This document shows, in pieces, positions 30,742-41,144 of a stretch of 64,000 bases of DNA; position 1 is the first letter of the stretch; each line of letters opens with the position of its first letter. The position numbers were made by a program, and so were the translations under genes. The stretch is from Pelagomonas calceolata. Taxonomy: Eukaryota > Sar > Pelagophyceae > Pelagomonadales > Pelagomonadaceae. The stretch lies in contig CAKKNE010000003.1 in the NCBI GenBank assembly GCA_918797485.1, positions 5,270,001-5,334,000 of the forward strand. The letters run 5' to 3'. The notes beneath the pieces are model-generated. The model did no database searches. It was not told where the DNA came from and worked only from the letters and a program-made list of their open reading frames with translations.

Positions 30742-31614
30742 ATGCAGGATAAGTTTCGGTTCTTCCACGTTCCCAAAGCAGGGTCATCTTTTGCACCGCT
30801 GGTTTGGGCCATGGCGTGCGAAGCTGGAAACAAATCGTTGGACCTGCTGCTCAAGCCGGGAGGACTCACTAGGTTTCCCGCCGGAGTGCTCGGGCCGCGT
30901 TGTAATGTGCGCTACCTCGGGGGCGGCTCGCGTGTCGAGCCCGACTACCATCACGCAGCCCTTCGTGGCGACGAAGAGGTCGCCGCGGCCATTGGTGTCT
31001 TCCGCGAGCCCGCGTCGCGTATCGTGAGCGCATATCATTATGACTACCATGTGCACCTCCCTACATGGGACCAAGCGCCCATAAATCGCACGGCGTTGCT
31101 GGCGCTCCCCGAGGCGAACAGTACGCGTCTCCTTGCGTTCGCGCGCCTCCCGATCGTGAGTAACACTGCGACCAAGATGCTTATTGGCTCACCTCCGGGC
31201 TCGATACGGCGCATCGTGGCCGCAGATATCACTCTAGCCCTGCGACGCGTCGCCGCTTTGCGCTTTGTCGCTATCACGGAATGTCTTCACGAGGCAGCCG
31301 ACGTCCTCCGCGTGGCCAAACATGACTGGGGCTTGGACAATGTCTCGTTGCCACCACTCCGTTCATTCCGTACAAACTCTCTTCTCGGTGCCAATGACCG
31401 GCAACTCGATATCTTGGCTGTTACCGCTGATCTGCTACGGCGGTGCAGCGTCCATGACATGGACGAATATGACGCAGATGTTGAGATTTACAATGTCGCA
31501 GCCTGTCGTTTCCACAGGGCTCGCCACATTGCTCACGTTGAGCCCCAGTCGCCGTTGTGCGCTGAGTCGGCGCGCACATTCTCGCCGCAGTTCTGTCGTG
31601 CGAGACATATCTAA
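30742..31614 (+). CDS. Sulfotransferase-family protein
   Basis: A single exon of 290 residues. FRFFHVPKAGSSF matches the 5'-phosphosulfate loop of PAPS-dependent sulfotransferases, and GVFREPASRIVSAYHYDY matches the 3'-phosphate-binding region (Sulfotransfer_2-like, carbohydrate-type). No signal peptide is visible from this ATG; an upstream exon could supply one. Codon use is clearly less GC-rich than that of the neighbouring housekeeping genes. Repeats flank both sides. Likely substrate: a glycan or small molecule (inference). Confidence 0.75.
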   Translation: MQDKFRFFHVPKAGSSFAPLVWAMACEAGNKSLDLLLKPGGLTRFPAGVLGPRCNVRYLGGGSRVEPDYHHAALRGDEEVAAAIGVFREPASRIVSAYHYDYHVHLPTWDQAPINRTALLALPEANSTRLLAFARLPIVSNTATKMLIGSPPGSIRRIVAADITLALRRVAALRFVAITECLHEAADVLRVAKHDWGLDNVSLPPLRSFRTNSLLGANDRQLDILAVTADLLRRCSVHDMDEYDADVEIYNVAACRFHRARHIAHVEPQSPLCAESARTFSPQFCRARHI

Positions 31615-31728
31615 GATGGATAAATCGTGTGCACACGAGGCGCAGCGTATTCTAAAGGCTGTGGAGAGCAATTAAAGTACAAGGATTGCGGTTAATGAAG
31701 CGCTGCAGATCCCAGTTAAGCCAGGTAT

Positions 31729-31824
31729 GGGGCTAGTATGATTTAAAGTAACTCGGGTTAGGGGCTAGTATGATTTAAAGTAACCCCGGGTATGGGCCTA
31801 GTATGATGTAAAGTAACCCCCTAG
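31729..31824. repeat. Three-copy ~32-bp minisatellite
   Basis: Three tandem units of ggggctagtatgatttaaag followed by taaccccgggta, at 31729, 31761 and 31793, the last with small changes. It follows the sulfotransferase gene. Confidence 0.85.
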
Positions 31825-31953
31825 TAGGGGGTAGGGTTACTTACTGAAGTAGCTCTAGAGCTACTCCAGTCATCGCACTCCCCTCCATTTTAAAATGGCA
31901 ACCTGCTATTGTTTTACACTTACTACACGCTTCTCGACCAGTGATTTGGCCGC

Positions 31954-32504
31954 TCATGAGAGGTCAAACTGGCTCGGCGTGTAGTTGATGGCCGCGAGTC
32001 GCCGCACGTCGGCCTTCGAGACTCCCTTGGGCTCGAATCGCCGGAACAAGATATCCATGAGCTCAGGTCCGACGAACGCGCCAACCGCCTCGCCCTCGGC
32101 GCGTCTCACGTCCGCCCGGAGCGCCTCCGTGCGGTCGTTCGCCGTAAACGTTTCGAGCAGCCGCCGCCTGCGTGTGGAATCAAGCTCCAGCAGGCTAGCC
32201 TAGACCAAGACGCGGTCTTTATGTCTTGGAGTGACCTTTCAAAGAGGGGCGGGCGGTGGATTATTGCGAAGCCCTTCTGCCTCGAGACTCGTTTTTAGGA
32301 CACTGGACATCACTTCTTGAGATGGCGCAGCAATTCTCGCTTTTTTCGCCGCCTGTCGCGATCGGCCTTTTGTGCGTCGGTCTGCTTGAGCCGGCCCGCA
32401 ACCTTGGCTAGCGCCCCAAGGCCGAGGCCAGGTTTCTTCGGCTCGGGCGCCTCGCTAGGCTCGACGGCGAGCGCAGCGCCGGGCGGCGGCTCCTCGTCGT
32501 TCAT
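31954..32504 (-). CDS. Small charged helical protein, unknown
   Basis: Exons 32504-32314 and 32194-31954 join (AAGAA|GTGATG donor, GGCTAG acceptor) to give 143 residues. The first half is Pro/Glu-rich then basic (DRDRRRKKRELLRHLK); the second is a continuous helix-rich segment (NLLELDSTRRRRLLETF, PELMDILFRRFEPKG, KADVRRLAAINYTPSQF). The reading frame is held only with the join, which supports it. No family recognised. Confidence 0.5.
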
Positions 32505-32616
32505 GTCATCTGCAATCGTAATACAACCGTTTTTGTATACGTCCGGCTGTTGCGGCTCCCGTGACGATACGCTGTGCCGTAGGTACCGTGGTACCTACCT
32601 GCTATGATATGGCCAC

Positions 32617-32790
32617 GTATCCTATGTAAGGCTGACTCAGGTTTGTCAGCTATGTTTGGTATCTTGGCAGCAATATCGTCACATCTAGTGGCTCGCTGCA
32701 AGATACTTTCTTATACTTGCTCGTGTCCCATAGCGCTCCGATTGTGAGAGCGCAGGACAAAGGAGCAAGAATTTTTGGAGTGGGTTGTGT
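32617..32790. repeat. Dispersed repeat module 2 (inverted partner at 36.95-37.11 kb)
   Basis: Matches the reverse complement of 36945-37118, including ttggtatcttggcagcaat and gagagcgcaggacaaagga. It precedes the short frame at 32817. Confidence 0.85.
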
Positions 32791-32816
32791 TGCTATTAGG
32801 TTGTTGAACTTCTCTG

Positions 32817-33092
32817 ATGGCTGAGCAGCCTCTCGCAGGACCTGCGCCGGCGCCGGCGCTGGTCTTTACAGCGAGAGAACCAAGCGAGCTCCTTAAACAA
32901 CGGTATGGTGAAAACGAGGAATTCGTGGAAGTCTCGTATATACCCCCGTCATTAGCAGGAGCTTTTGCTGGAGGCTATAAAGATACTGAGGGTAAGATCG
33001 TGTTTCCGCGGTCGATGATAGCAGCAATGGCGCTGCTCGAGTCTAATCATTTCGGAGAACCAGTGGCTCACGCTCAACAGGTTAGTGGATGA
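32817..33092 (+). CDS. Short frame beside a dispersed repeat, possible mobile-element remnant
   Basis: A 91-residue frame from an ATG (MAEQPLAGPAPAPALVF) with sequence that reads like a folded protein (ELLKQRYGENEEFVEVSYIPP) and then stops. Starts about 30 bases after repeat module 2. It may be the truncated N-terminus of an element protein. Unknown family. Confidence 0.35.
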   Translation: MAEQPLAGPAPAPALVFTAREPSELLKQRYGENEEFVEVSYIPPSLAGAFAGGYKDTEGKIVFPRSMIAAMALLESNHFGEPVAHAQQVSG

Positions 33093-33595
33093 TGAGACTG
33101 GCTGTCTACACCCGAATGGAGTGTTACTTCTTCTGAGTCTTCCTCCGCTAAGAAACCTGAACATCCAGAGGGGCTCAAACGACCTTGTATTATTTATTCC
33201 AACTTCAAGTTTGTATTATCGACTTGAATCTCACGGTTGAGGGGGTTCCCATGCTCTCACGTCTCAGCGAGAGTCCTTCCTGTTGGCATCTCCGTGTCAC
33301 ATTGACACCCGAGAGCCTGAGACCTAGCTACCATGACCGTGACCGTCGCGGTGACCATCATGATAGCTCAGGCTGCATTGTGCACTGACTGGCATACTGC
33401 ACCCACTGCCACCCAGCTCATCAGATCCAACTTGAAGCACAAACCAAAGCTGATATCGCTGCCAGTGAAGGTGACGGGACCAGTGGACCTTATAAGGTCC
33501 AGCTCGCGAGTAAGTCACGGTCACCGAACCACCTACTAAGACGGCCATACACTACTATATGTCACTACTAGCCCCGGACCTAGGAAGCGAAACAG
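33093..33595. other. Intergenic, no supported gene
   Basis: Lower-GC spacer at the 3' side of the LRR-receiver gene. Contains several gtgaccgtgaccg-like near-palindromes near 33325-33355 but no frame of note. Confidence 0.5.
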
Positions 33596-36500
33596 TCAAA
33601 CAGAGTCCACCCCCCCACTGGCAAGTGGAGATGAGGGCGCTGGAGCTTCGGCGGCGCCGGCGGCGCGCGACCGCTTGGCGGCGGGCGCGGCGAAGACCCC
33701 TGCGCACTCGAGCATGAGCGCGTCCTCGAGCGCGTCGGGCGGCGGGAGCCGCGGCTCGAAGCGGGCCGGCCGCGCGGACCCCGCGGCGCCGTCGCTGGAC
33801 GCGCCGCCGGCGTCGGACGCCTCGCCCGACGCGTCGAGCGCCGCGTCGAGGCGCTCGGCCGCCTCGGCGGCGACGCGCGTCGACATTTCGAGGAGCGACG
33901 AGACGCGGAGCGGCTTGGCCTCGAAGGCGTCGGCGCCGCTGCGGAGCGCGCCGTCGCGCCGCTGCGGCTCGGCCGAGACGGCGCAGACGCGCTGCGGCCG
34001 GACGCCGGCGGGGGCATCGCGCTCCCACGCGCGGAGTTCCCGCGTGCTTCGCCAGCCGTCCATGACGGGCATCTCGAGGTCCATGATGACGAGGTCGTAG
34101 GGCGTGCGGCGCATGCACACGAGGGCCTCGCGGCCGTCCCGCGCGGCGTCGACGAGGAACCCCGCGTTCTCGAAGCTCCGCCTCAAGAGGCGCCGCGTCG
34201 TCTCGGAGTCGTCGACGACCAGCGTCCGCCGCGTGAGCCAGTCGCCGCGCTCCTGCATGCCGTAGTACCGCAGCTGGCGGAGGCGCACGAGGACGTCGCG
34301 GAGCGCGTCGAAGCGCGCCGCCGGGTCGGCGCACGCCGCGCGCGCGGCGAGGTCCGCGCGCAGCCGCGCGGCGAGCCGCGGGAACGCGTCGACGCGCGGC
34401 GTCGCCCCGTCGAGCGCGCGTCGCTCGCCGGCGCCCGGCGGCCGCGGCAGCGCCGCCGCCCGAGGCGGCGCGTCGACGCCCTCGTCGAAGTCGCGCGGCG
34501 GCGCGGCGCAGAAGAAGAAGCGGTAGAGCTCCTTGAGCTCGTCGAGGTCGAACGGCAGCCGCGCGACGTTGGCCAGGAGCTGGAGCTGGCGCCGCCGGCG
34601 CGCGTCGTCGCTCGGCTCGCCGGCGCCGCCGCGCGCGGCCGCCGCCGGCGCCGCGACGAGCGCGCCGAGGTTCGGCAGGAGCGCGGCGTTGCTCAGCTCG
34701 GCGACGCCGCCGCCGCCGACGCCGAGCGCGGCGAGGCCGCGGCCCAGCGCGACGCCGCCGAGCTCGGCGAGGCGGCCGTTCGCCGCGACGCCCGCGCAGA
34801 CGTGGCTCGCGCCGACGCCGCTCGCCGCGATCGTGCCGCGGAGGTCGACGCGCGCGAGCGCCGGCGCCTGCGCGAGCGCGCACGCGACGGCGCGCGCCGC
34901 CGCCGTGCCGACGGGCGAGCCGCGGATCGACAGCGACTCGAGCGTCGCGTGCGTCGCGACGGCGGCCATGAGGCCCTGCACGACGGCGCCGTCGAGCCCG
35001 GCGTCGTCGACCTGCAGCGACCGCAGCGCCGGCGCGGCGCCGCAGCGCATCGCGTGCGCGAAGTACCGCGCGGCGTGCGCGGCGCCGCCGCCGCCGAGCC
35101 GGAGCTCCAAAAGCCGCGGCGCCGCGCGGACCGCCACCGCCGGCGGCAGCGCGACGCGATGCAGCGCGAGCGGTTCCACCGGCGTCGCCGCGGCCGCGAC
35201 GGCCGGCGCTCGGTCGCCGGCGGCGCGCGCGTCGCCGTCGCCGACCCAGACCGCCGAGAGCTCGCGGCTGCCGACGCCGACGGCGCCGACGCGCGCCGCG
35301 CGCGCGGCCGCGGACGACGCCGCGTCGCGCGGCGCGGCGCGCGCGAGTCCGACGGCGTCGGCGACGCGGTGCGCCTCGTCCTCGTCCGACGCGTCGCCGC
35401 CGGCGCCGCCGCCGGCGACGGCGCAGTGGAGCGCCTCGACGGACGCGGCGGCGACGTCGGCGACGAGGCGCGCGACGCACGCGTCCGAGAGGCGGTTGCC
35501 GTTGAGGCGCAGCACGCGGAGCGTCCGGTTGCCGCGCGCCTCCGAGAGGACCGCGCCGAGCGCGCCCGCGCCGCTCGCGCCGACGCGGCACGCGTCGAGC
35601 GACAGGACCTCGAGGGCGCCGTTCGTCCGCAGGGCCGCCGCGAGCGCCACGGCGCCGCGCGACCCGACGCGGCCGTTCTCGGAGAGGTCGAGCTCGCGGA
35701 GGCCCGCCGGCGCCGGGGGCGCCGGCGGCTCGCCCGCCTCCGCCTTCCGCTTCCGCCGCGACGGCGAGCGGCGACGCGGCGCGAGCTGCGTCGCGAGCGT
35801 CGCCGCGAGCGCGGCGGCGCCGACGGCCCCCACGTCGTTCGCGCGGAGCGCCAAGACCTCGAGGCCGCGGCACGCGGTCGCGAGCGCCGCGCACCCGGCG
35901 TCGCCGACGGCGCACCGCGACAGGTCGAGCGCGCGGAGCCGCACGTCGTCCGGCGCCCGGGTCGGCGCGGCGCGGAGCGCGGCGGCGATCGCGCTCGCGC
36001 CCAGGTCGCCGACGCGCGGCGACCCGGCCAGCGACACGCGCACGCTCCGCCGCTCCGGCGGCGCCGGGCGTCCGGCGCGCCGCGCCTCGGCGCGCGCGAC
36101 GCGACGCGCGTCGCCGCGCGTCTGCGCCGCGAAGAGCCACGCGACGGCCGCGGCCTCGCCGGAGTGCACGCCCGCCAGGACGTACGCCGCGTCGTCCGCG
36201 TCGACCGCGGGGTCGTCGCTCCGGCGGAGCTCGAGGGGCGTCACCGGCGACCCGGCGACGGCCGACGCCTGGGCTCCGCGGACGGGCAGCTCGATGACCA
36301 CCGCGTCGTCGCCGCGGTTGATCCACGTCGCGACGCACCGCGCGGGCGACATGGCCACCGGCGGCGCCGCGGACCAGCGGTGGAAGTGCGGCATGCTCGT
36401 GGCCTCGCCGCGCCGCAGGTCGTCGATCGACCGCACGAGGAACCCCGGCCGCACGCACCCGACGCGGCTCAGGTAGCTCTCGCCCACGGCGACGGGCGCG

Positions 36501-36640
36501 GTCGCGGCGTCGCTGGCGCCCGGCGCCTCGTCGCGGCGCGGCCGGGCGAGCGCGAGCTCGACGAACGCCGCGACGCGCAGCTGGCCGTCGAGGCGGTAGA
36601 GGACGCCGCCGGCGCCCGAGGTGCCGGGCGTCGTCGCCAT
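33596..36640 (-). CDS. LRR protein with C-terminal response-regulator receiver domain
   Basis: One exon of 1014 residues. Residues about 1-190 are a mixed N-terminal region. Then come ribonuclease-inhibitor-type leucine-rich repeats, about 200-600 (RLRALDLSRCAVGDAGCAAL, GLRELDLSENGRVGSRGA, TLRVLRLNGNRLSD). A helical linker with DELKELYRFFFCAAPP follows. Residues about 790-920 are a receiver (REC) domain: RTLVVDDSETTRRLL (acidic pair), DLVIMDLEMPVMDGW (phospho-acceptor Asp), CAVSAEPQ (Ser/Thr switch) and FEAKPLRV (conserved Lys). All catalytic residues of a phosphorelay receiver are present. No histidine kinase or DNA-binding output domain is visible in the chain, so the LRR part may be the output or the partner platform (inference). 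Confidence 0.88.
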   Translation of the reverse strand: MATTPGTSGAGGVLYRLDGQLRVAAFVELALARPRRDEAPGASDAATAPVAVGESYLSRVGCVRPGFLVRSIDDLRRGEATSMPHFHRWSAAPPVAMSPARCVATWINRGDDAVVIELPVRGAQASAVAGSPVTPLELRRSDDPAVDADDAAYVLAGVHSGEAAAVAWLFAAQTRGDARRVARAEARRAGRPAPPERRSVRVSLAGSPRVGDLGASAIAAALRAAPTRAPDDVRLRALDLSRCAVGDAGCAALATACRGLEVLALRANDVGAVGAAALAATLATQLAPRRRSPSRRKRKAEAGEPPAPPAPAGLRELDLSENGRVGSRGAVALAAALRTNGALEVLSLDACRVGASGAGALGAVLSEARGNRTLRVLRLNGNRLSDACVARLVADVAAASVEALHCAVAGGGAGGDASDEDEAHRVADAVGLARAAPRDAASSAAARAARVGAVGVGSRELSAVWVGDGDARAAGDRAPAVAAAATPVEPLALHRVALPPAVAVRAAPRLLELRLGGGGAAHAARYFAHAMRCGAAPALRSLQVDDAGLDGAVVQGLMAAVATHATLESLSIRGSPVGTAAARAVACALAQAPALARVDLRGTIAASGVGASHVCAGVAANGRLAELGGVALGRGLAALGVGGGGVAELSNAALLPNLGALVAAPAAAARGGAGEPSDDARRRRQLQLLANVARLPFDLDELKELYRFFFCAAPPRDFDEGVDAPPRAAALPRPPGAGERRALDGATPRVDAFPRLAARLRADLAARAACADPAARFDALRDVLVRLRQLRYYGMQERGDWLTRRTLVVDDSETTRRLLRRSFENAGFLVDAARDGREALVCMRRTPYDLVIMDLEMPVMDGWRSTRELRAWERDAPAGVRPQRVCAVSAEPQRRDGALRSGADAFEAKPLRVSSLLEMSTRVAAEAAERLDAALDASGEASDAGGASSDGAAGSARPARFEPRLPPPDALEDALMLECAGVFAAPAAKRSRAAGAAEAPAPSSPLASGGVDSV

Positions 36641-36774
36641 ATAGCAAGCTTGGTGCCGCCAAGTTGGAGCAGGCTCGATCCTAGCCAGGCGCGACGAGCC
36701 CCTAAAACCAGGGTCTCGCGCGCAGCTAACAAGAGTCCCTCCCTATCCTGGTTTGCAATGTACATTCACTAGGC

Positions 36775-37118
36775 CTACTCTGTCCGGGTATTTAACCAAG
36801 ATAAGTGAGACTAGGGTAGTGAAGCTAAGATAAAATTTTGGGAGATTTATAAGTGGAAAAGAGGCCGTTGCCACAACGGGCGCCAACCCCAGGGACCCCG
36901 GACCACGCGCCCCCGCGCCAAAACAACCAAGGGAGGGTGGGAGGGCCAAAATTCTTGCTCCTTTGTCCTGCGCTCTCACAATCGGAGCGCTGTTGGACAC
37001 GAGCAAGTATAAGAAAGTATCTTGCAGCGAGCCACTAGATGTGACGATATTGCTGCCAAGATACCAAAACATAGCTGACAGACCTGAGTCAGCCTTACAT
37101 AGGTTCGGGACAGCCCTT
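36775..37118. repeat. Dispersed repeat modules 1 and 2, side by side
   Basis: 36782-36924 is the inverted match of 30480-30632; 36945-37118 is the inverted match of 32617-32790. At 30-33 kb the two modules are 2 kb apart and in the other order. A frame continues to 37334 on the plus strand (ALTIGALLDTSKYKKVSCSE) and may be an element-derived fragment. Confidence 0.82.
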
Positions 37119-37490
37119 GGGTCTCTTATTAAAGCTCCTTCTGTAAACAGAGGGCTGTTGACCCCACTCATCACGGGCGCCGCGGGATTACAACGATCCA
37201 CTGATTGGATTCAAAGGTTGTATTTGTCAAATCATGAAAATTTTTCAAAAATGATATTGTTCCCGATTGACCTTTTAAAAAAATTATTTTATGGTGCCGG
37301 TAAATTTCGGGGAAATACTGTCGTACGGGGCTGACTTTGGCCCCGGCCTGAGGCACGTCGCCCGGGGCCGGGGGCTGCCCGAGGCGGGGAGACCCGGTGA
37401 GTGCGGTAATGGGCATTCGCGGGGGTCGGCCCAGGGAGGTTGCCTCCCACGCGCTCAGCACGCTATACCAGCCGGCATGTGCCCGGAGCC

Positions 37491-37975
37491 GATAATTCCC
37501 AGGGACGGGGCGTAGTACGCAGCACTGCGCAGTACTCCCGGACCGGGAGTACTGCGCAGTGCTGCGTAGTACCTGCGCAGTACTGCGGTTTTTATTTTAA
37601 TTAATTTTTATTGTTTAGGGGGGGTCCCGGACGGCGGGCCGGGGCAGCCCGGGGGCTACTATACGCGGTCCTGGGCTGCCCATCACATCCCGGGACCATC
37701 TCTAGGCCATGTCTAGGTCAATGGGCCAGTAAATGGAGCCTCGAATACAGTAACGGGCGTGGTATCGCCGAAAGTACCGAAATTTTGCCCCCATGGATAT
37801 TTCACAGGAACTCTGGGGATGGATGCAGCTCGGAGAGATACGTCGATTTCCGGTCTCAGACTCCACCGACTACGAACTGCCCTCAGACCCCTGCGTGGTA
37901 TCATAGTACCCTAAGCTGTCCGTAGTACCCGCGCGGTACTACGCGCGGTACTACGCCCCGTCCCTGATAATTCCC
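37491..37975. mobile_element. 465-bp TIR element with 10-bp target duplication
   Basis: Element 37501-37965 begins AGGGACGGGGCGTAGTAC and ends with its exact complement. GATAATTCCC lies directly outside both ends (37491-37500, 37966-37975), a perfect 10-bp target duplication. Inside, 37516-37541 and 37543-37568 are 26-nt arms of a perfect hairpin, and gtagtac/gtactac subterminal motifs recur at both ends. It codes nothing, so it is non-autonomous. TSD length points to the Mutator-like group (family knowledge). Confidence 0.92.
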
Positions 37976-38289
37976 TATATCCCGCACTATCTTCTTGCTT
38001 ATCCAAGTGGATCAAGCCCGGCGCTAAGTACTAAGTAGCTGCCGTAAAGACACCGGGGTGAACCTAAAGTAAGTTCACTTTAAAAGCGGCGAACGAGAAG
38101 ATCGGACGCGTCCAACGACAAGATGTTGTTGCGAAATTTCAACGCTGCGGCGTCTATACGAGTAATAAATTAAGGAAGACCTATGTGACGCCCCGTCCGC
38201 TTATACTTGTATCATCCCACCGCTTACTCGAAGGTATATAATTAAGCTGGGGACGAGTCACGGTCCGGCCGCCTGCGAGCGTTATTCCA

Positions 38290-39082
38290 TCACCAGCCGC
38301 CATCGCCGTCGCCGCCGGCCTTGGGCGCGACGAAGGACGCCGACGTCCAGTCGGTCTCGAGCTTGTAGGGGTCCGAGACGAGCGTGCCGGTAGCCGTTGC
38401 CTTGGAGAGGACGACCGTGTCGAGCGCGCGGCAGTCGCGGTAGAAGAGCACGCGGAGGCAGTCCTCGAGGAGCGCGCGCGCCTCGCCCTCGTCGAGGTCC
38501 GGCGTCCACTTGGCGCGCATGATGGGGAGCGCGAGGTGGCTACCGTAGCCCGTCGCGATGACGTCGTCCTCGTACGCCGTGCCACGGAGGTCGACCGAGC
38601 CCAGGAACGGCGCGCCGTCCTTGAACCCGCCGACGACGAGCGAGTTCCAGAGCGGGTCGAACTTGTTCCGGCGCTGGTAGAGCACCGCGCGGAGGTACGA
38701 GTAGATCTCGGCGGGGCCGTGCTCGAAGCCGTCGTCGCAGTTCGCGTTCGCCTGCGCGAGCCCCTTCAGCTTGTCCAGGAGCGCGTGGTAGTCCGAGAGC
38801 TCGCCCGACGCGCCGACCAGCGTGTACGAGCCCGTGCGCGCGATGCGCGTCACGTCTTTGAACATGGCGAGCGACCCGTACGACGCGAGCGTGTCGGCCG
38901 CGAGCATCACGCCGTCCTTGTACTGCGCGCGTGATGAGTGAGGACCGGGCTCGGGCGGTGGGCGCGGGGCGGGTTGGGGGACGTACCTTTATGCCGAGGA
39001 CCGACGTGCCGGTGACGATCGGCCGGCTCGTGTGCTGGCGCGCGGGCGCCTCGGCCGCCGTTGCGCCAGGGTACAACAACAT
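38290..39082 (-). CDS. PSMB4: 20S proteasome beta subunit (beta-7/PSMB4 type)
   Basis: Exons 39082-38987 and 38922-38290 (AAG|GTACGT donor, GCGCAG acceptor, phase 0) give 242 residues. The prosequence is short and the join restores [30 protein letters not shown], the PSMB4 signature. The subunit lacks the catalytic N-terminal Thr-Thr context of beta-1, -2 and -5; it is structural. FDPLWNSLVVGGF and YGSHLALPIMR follow family pattern. It belongs to the 20S core of the proteasome. An earlier in-frame ATG is not excluded. Confidence 0.93.
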
Positions 39083-40099
39083 GATGCAGAGGACGCGCAG
39101 CGCCCGGAGAGGATTTATTTTGCCGTCTACGATTTCAGCCGCCTCCAAGCGCCGCGAGCCCGCGAGACAGGCCCTTGCTAGTGTCTTACCGGCCGCTAGC
39201 GCGAGGTTTTTGTCGGGCGGATCGTGATGCCTTGGATCGTGACATATAGACAAAGGAGGCGGGGTGGGGGGGAGGGTAATCCTTCATGATTCGCCGGCTG
39301 GGGGAGGGGTCGATGGCGGGGTCCGGCGTGGATTCCGCGAGAAACTCCTAGACGCGGCATGCACTTTTATGAGTATCGTTCGGTTCGCTACTGGTCCAAA
39401 GAGATCAATGGGGCACGTACTGGGGGGCGAAAAAAATAATATTTTTAATTCGCGATACTGACGAGCCAGTGACGATGCCACCATGGCGGGCGCGTCGGTG
39501 GAATCCTGTCAATTCGTGGCCCTGAAGTCTCCCTGGGGTCGCTTAGGGTCGGTACTATACACGTGCAAGCGCCTACGCCGCATACGCGGGCGCTTCAATC
39601 GGTGGATACATATCAGTACAGGTCCCCAGCAATGCGCGGCCCACCAGTCGCTCCCCCCCCGTCGTGCGAGCTCGTCGCCCCCCGCGGTGCAGAAACTCGT
39701 GAAAGGAGGTCGGAGCCGGGCTTGCCCTCGCAAGTCAGGAACTGGTCTCGAGGAGTACCCGCCCCGGGCTAGGTCCCTGCGGTTGCGTAGGTCAATAGGT
39801 AGGTAGTACAAGTCTCTCAAGTTTTGGATCCAGAGCTCTCTGGGGAGCTCCAAGCGCCGGCGCATGCGGTGCAGGCGACTACCCGACCTCAGACCTATCC
39901 CGGAGGGAGTTCACGAGCCGATCTACATCCGAAAAAAGTAAGTAATTTGGGCCCGATGGCACCCCGTTCCAGTAAAAAACGCCAATTACCCGAGGGCCCC
40001 CAGAAGTCGCCGTAGCGGTCTCGTCGGACCCCATACTACCCCACCGATAGTCAACTACAAGTATTTGACATCTGCACCGCGAGAAGGCTACTTTGGGCT
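39083..40099. other. Intergenic, no supported gene
   Basis: Start side of PSMB4. Mixed composition with an AATAATATTTTTAATTCG patch at 39434. Short frames exist on both strands but none has domain features or splice support. Confidence 0.45.
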
Positions 40100-40900
40100 G
40101 CCCACGCTCGGGACGTGAACATCTGCATCTGGAGCTCGCGCAAGTCGGTCGATCATGAAACAAATGATCGCGTCATGGTCCATAGGAATCGTACACGGGC
40201 TGATGGTCGCAGGTTCAAGTAATTCGCCCATTAAAGCCAGATCGTGGGCTCGCGAGACCGACGACCCGCGCCGAGCATCTTTGGGTCTCGGAGCAATGTA
40301 GTACACAATCAAGCCGGTTAGCTGGCCCGTCCTAGAACTAAATCGCCTGAAACGCAAATTTATTTCACAACTCACCGGTCTGGGGCCTTTCTGGTGCCCC
40401 GTCTACGCACCGTCGTCCGCGGAGAACGGGCAAGTCGGTCGATTGTGAATAGAACAACGGCGTTATGGTCCATCTGGATGGTGGCGTCGCTGATACTCGC
40501 AGGTCTAGGCCTGGAGCCCGCCTTCATATAAACGCGAGGTCCCGAAGTCGACGAATCGCGGGACTCCAATGGAGCATCTTACATAGCTCAGTGATCGCTG
40601 ATTCGACCTAAATGGAATCTACCATTAACAAACGGAAGGAAACGAACATAAACTCGGGAGTTGTCTAGTAGAATTCTTTTCCCGCCCTCCGAGCGCGGGC
40701 CGTCGGCTCCGGTTCCGTCGATTGTGAATGAAAACTGGGCTGGAGTTGATATAATGTACCATTTGGACGGTAGAAGGCATCCTCAATCGCTGGTGTATTT
40801 TGGCAACCCGTAAGACTCATCCGCGAATGTCGCAACGGGGCAGCGTCTTTCGGGAGCCGCGAGGGTATCTTCTCTGAAATCTTTGGTCGCGGCGAACGAC
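40100..40900. repeat. Degenerate ~290-bp tandem repeats
   Basis: The block tcggtcgat(c/t)(a/g)tgaa...atggtccat...gg appears at 40135, 40432 and, weaker, 40720, spaced 297 and 288 bp. Between them, agcatcttt(g/c)gg and tcgcaggt(t/c) motifs also recur. Identity is low, so the array is old. Confidence 0.6.
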
Positions 40901-41144
40901 TATGATGAATTCTGAATTTGGGAGCCCATGTATTCTAACCCCGGGTCGTTTCTATGTAAGTGAGCCGCGCGCGCGTCTGTGGTATATTACTAATAACTAC
41001 TTTCCGAAAATCGAAATTTATTCCTCCCTAGTAGGAAAAGTTACCGGTCTCTCCCGGCTACTTCGTCTTGGATTGCCACCCTGATAGATTACTCAGGCTT
41101 GCCAAGTTGCGATTTATAAGGTCACAAACGGCAGCGGCCCACGG

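Noticed and set aside
36963-37334. 123-codon plus-strand frame as a gene
   Set aside because: It starts within a dispersed repeat module and shows no domain; treated as element debris.
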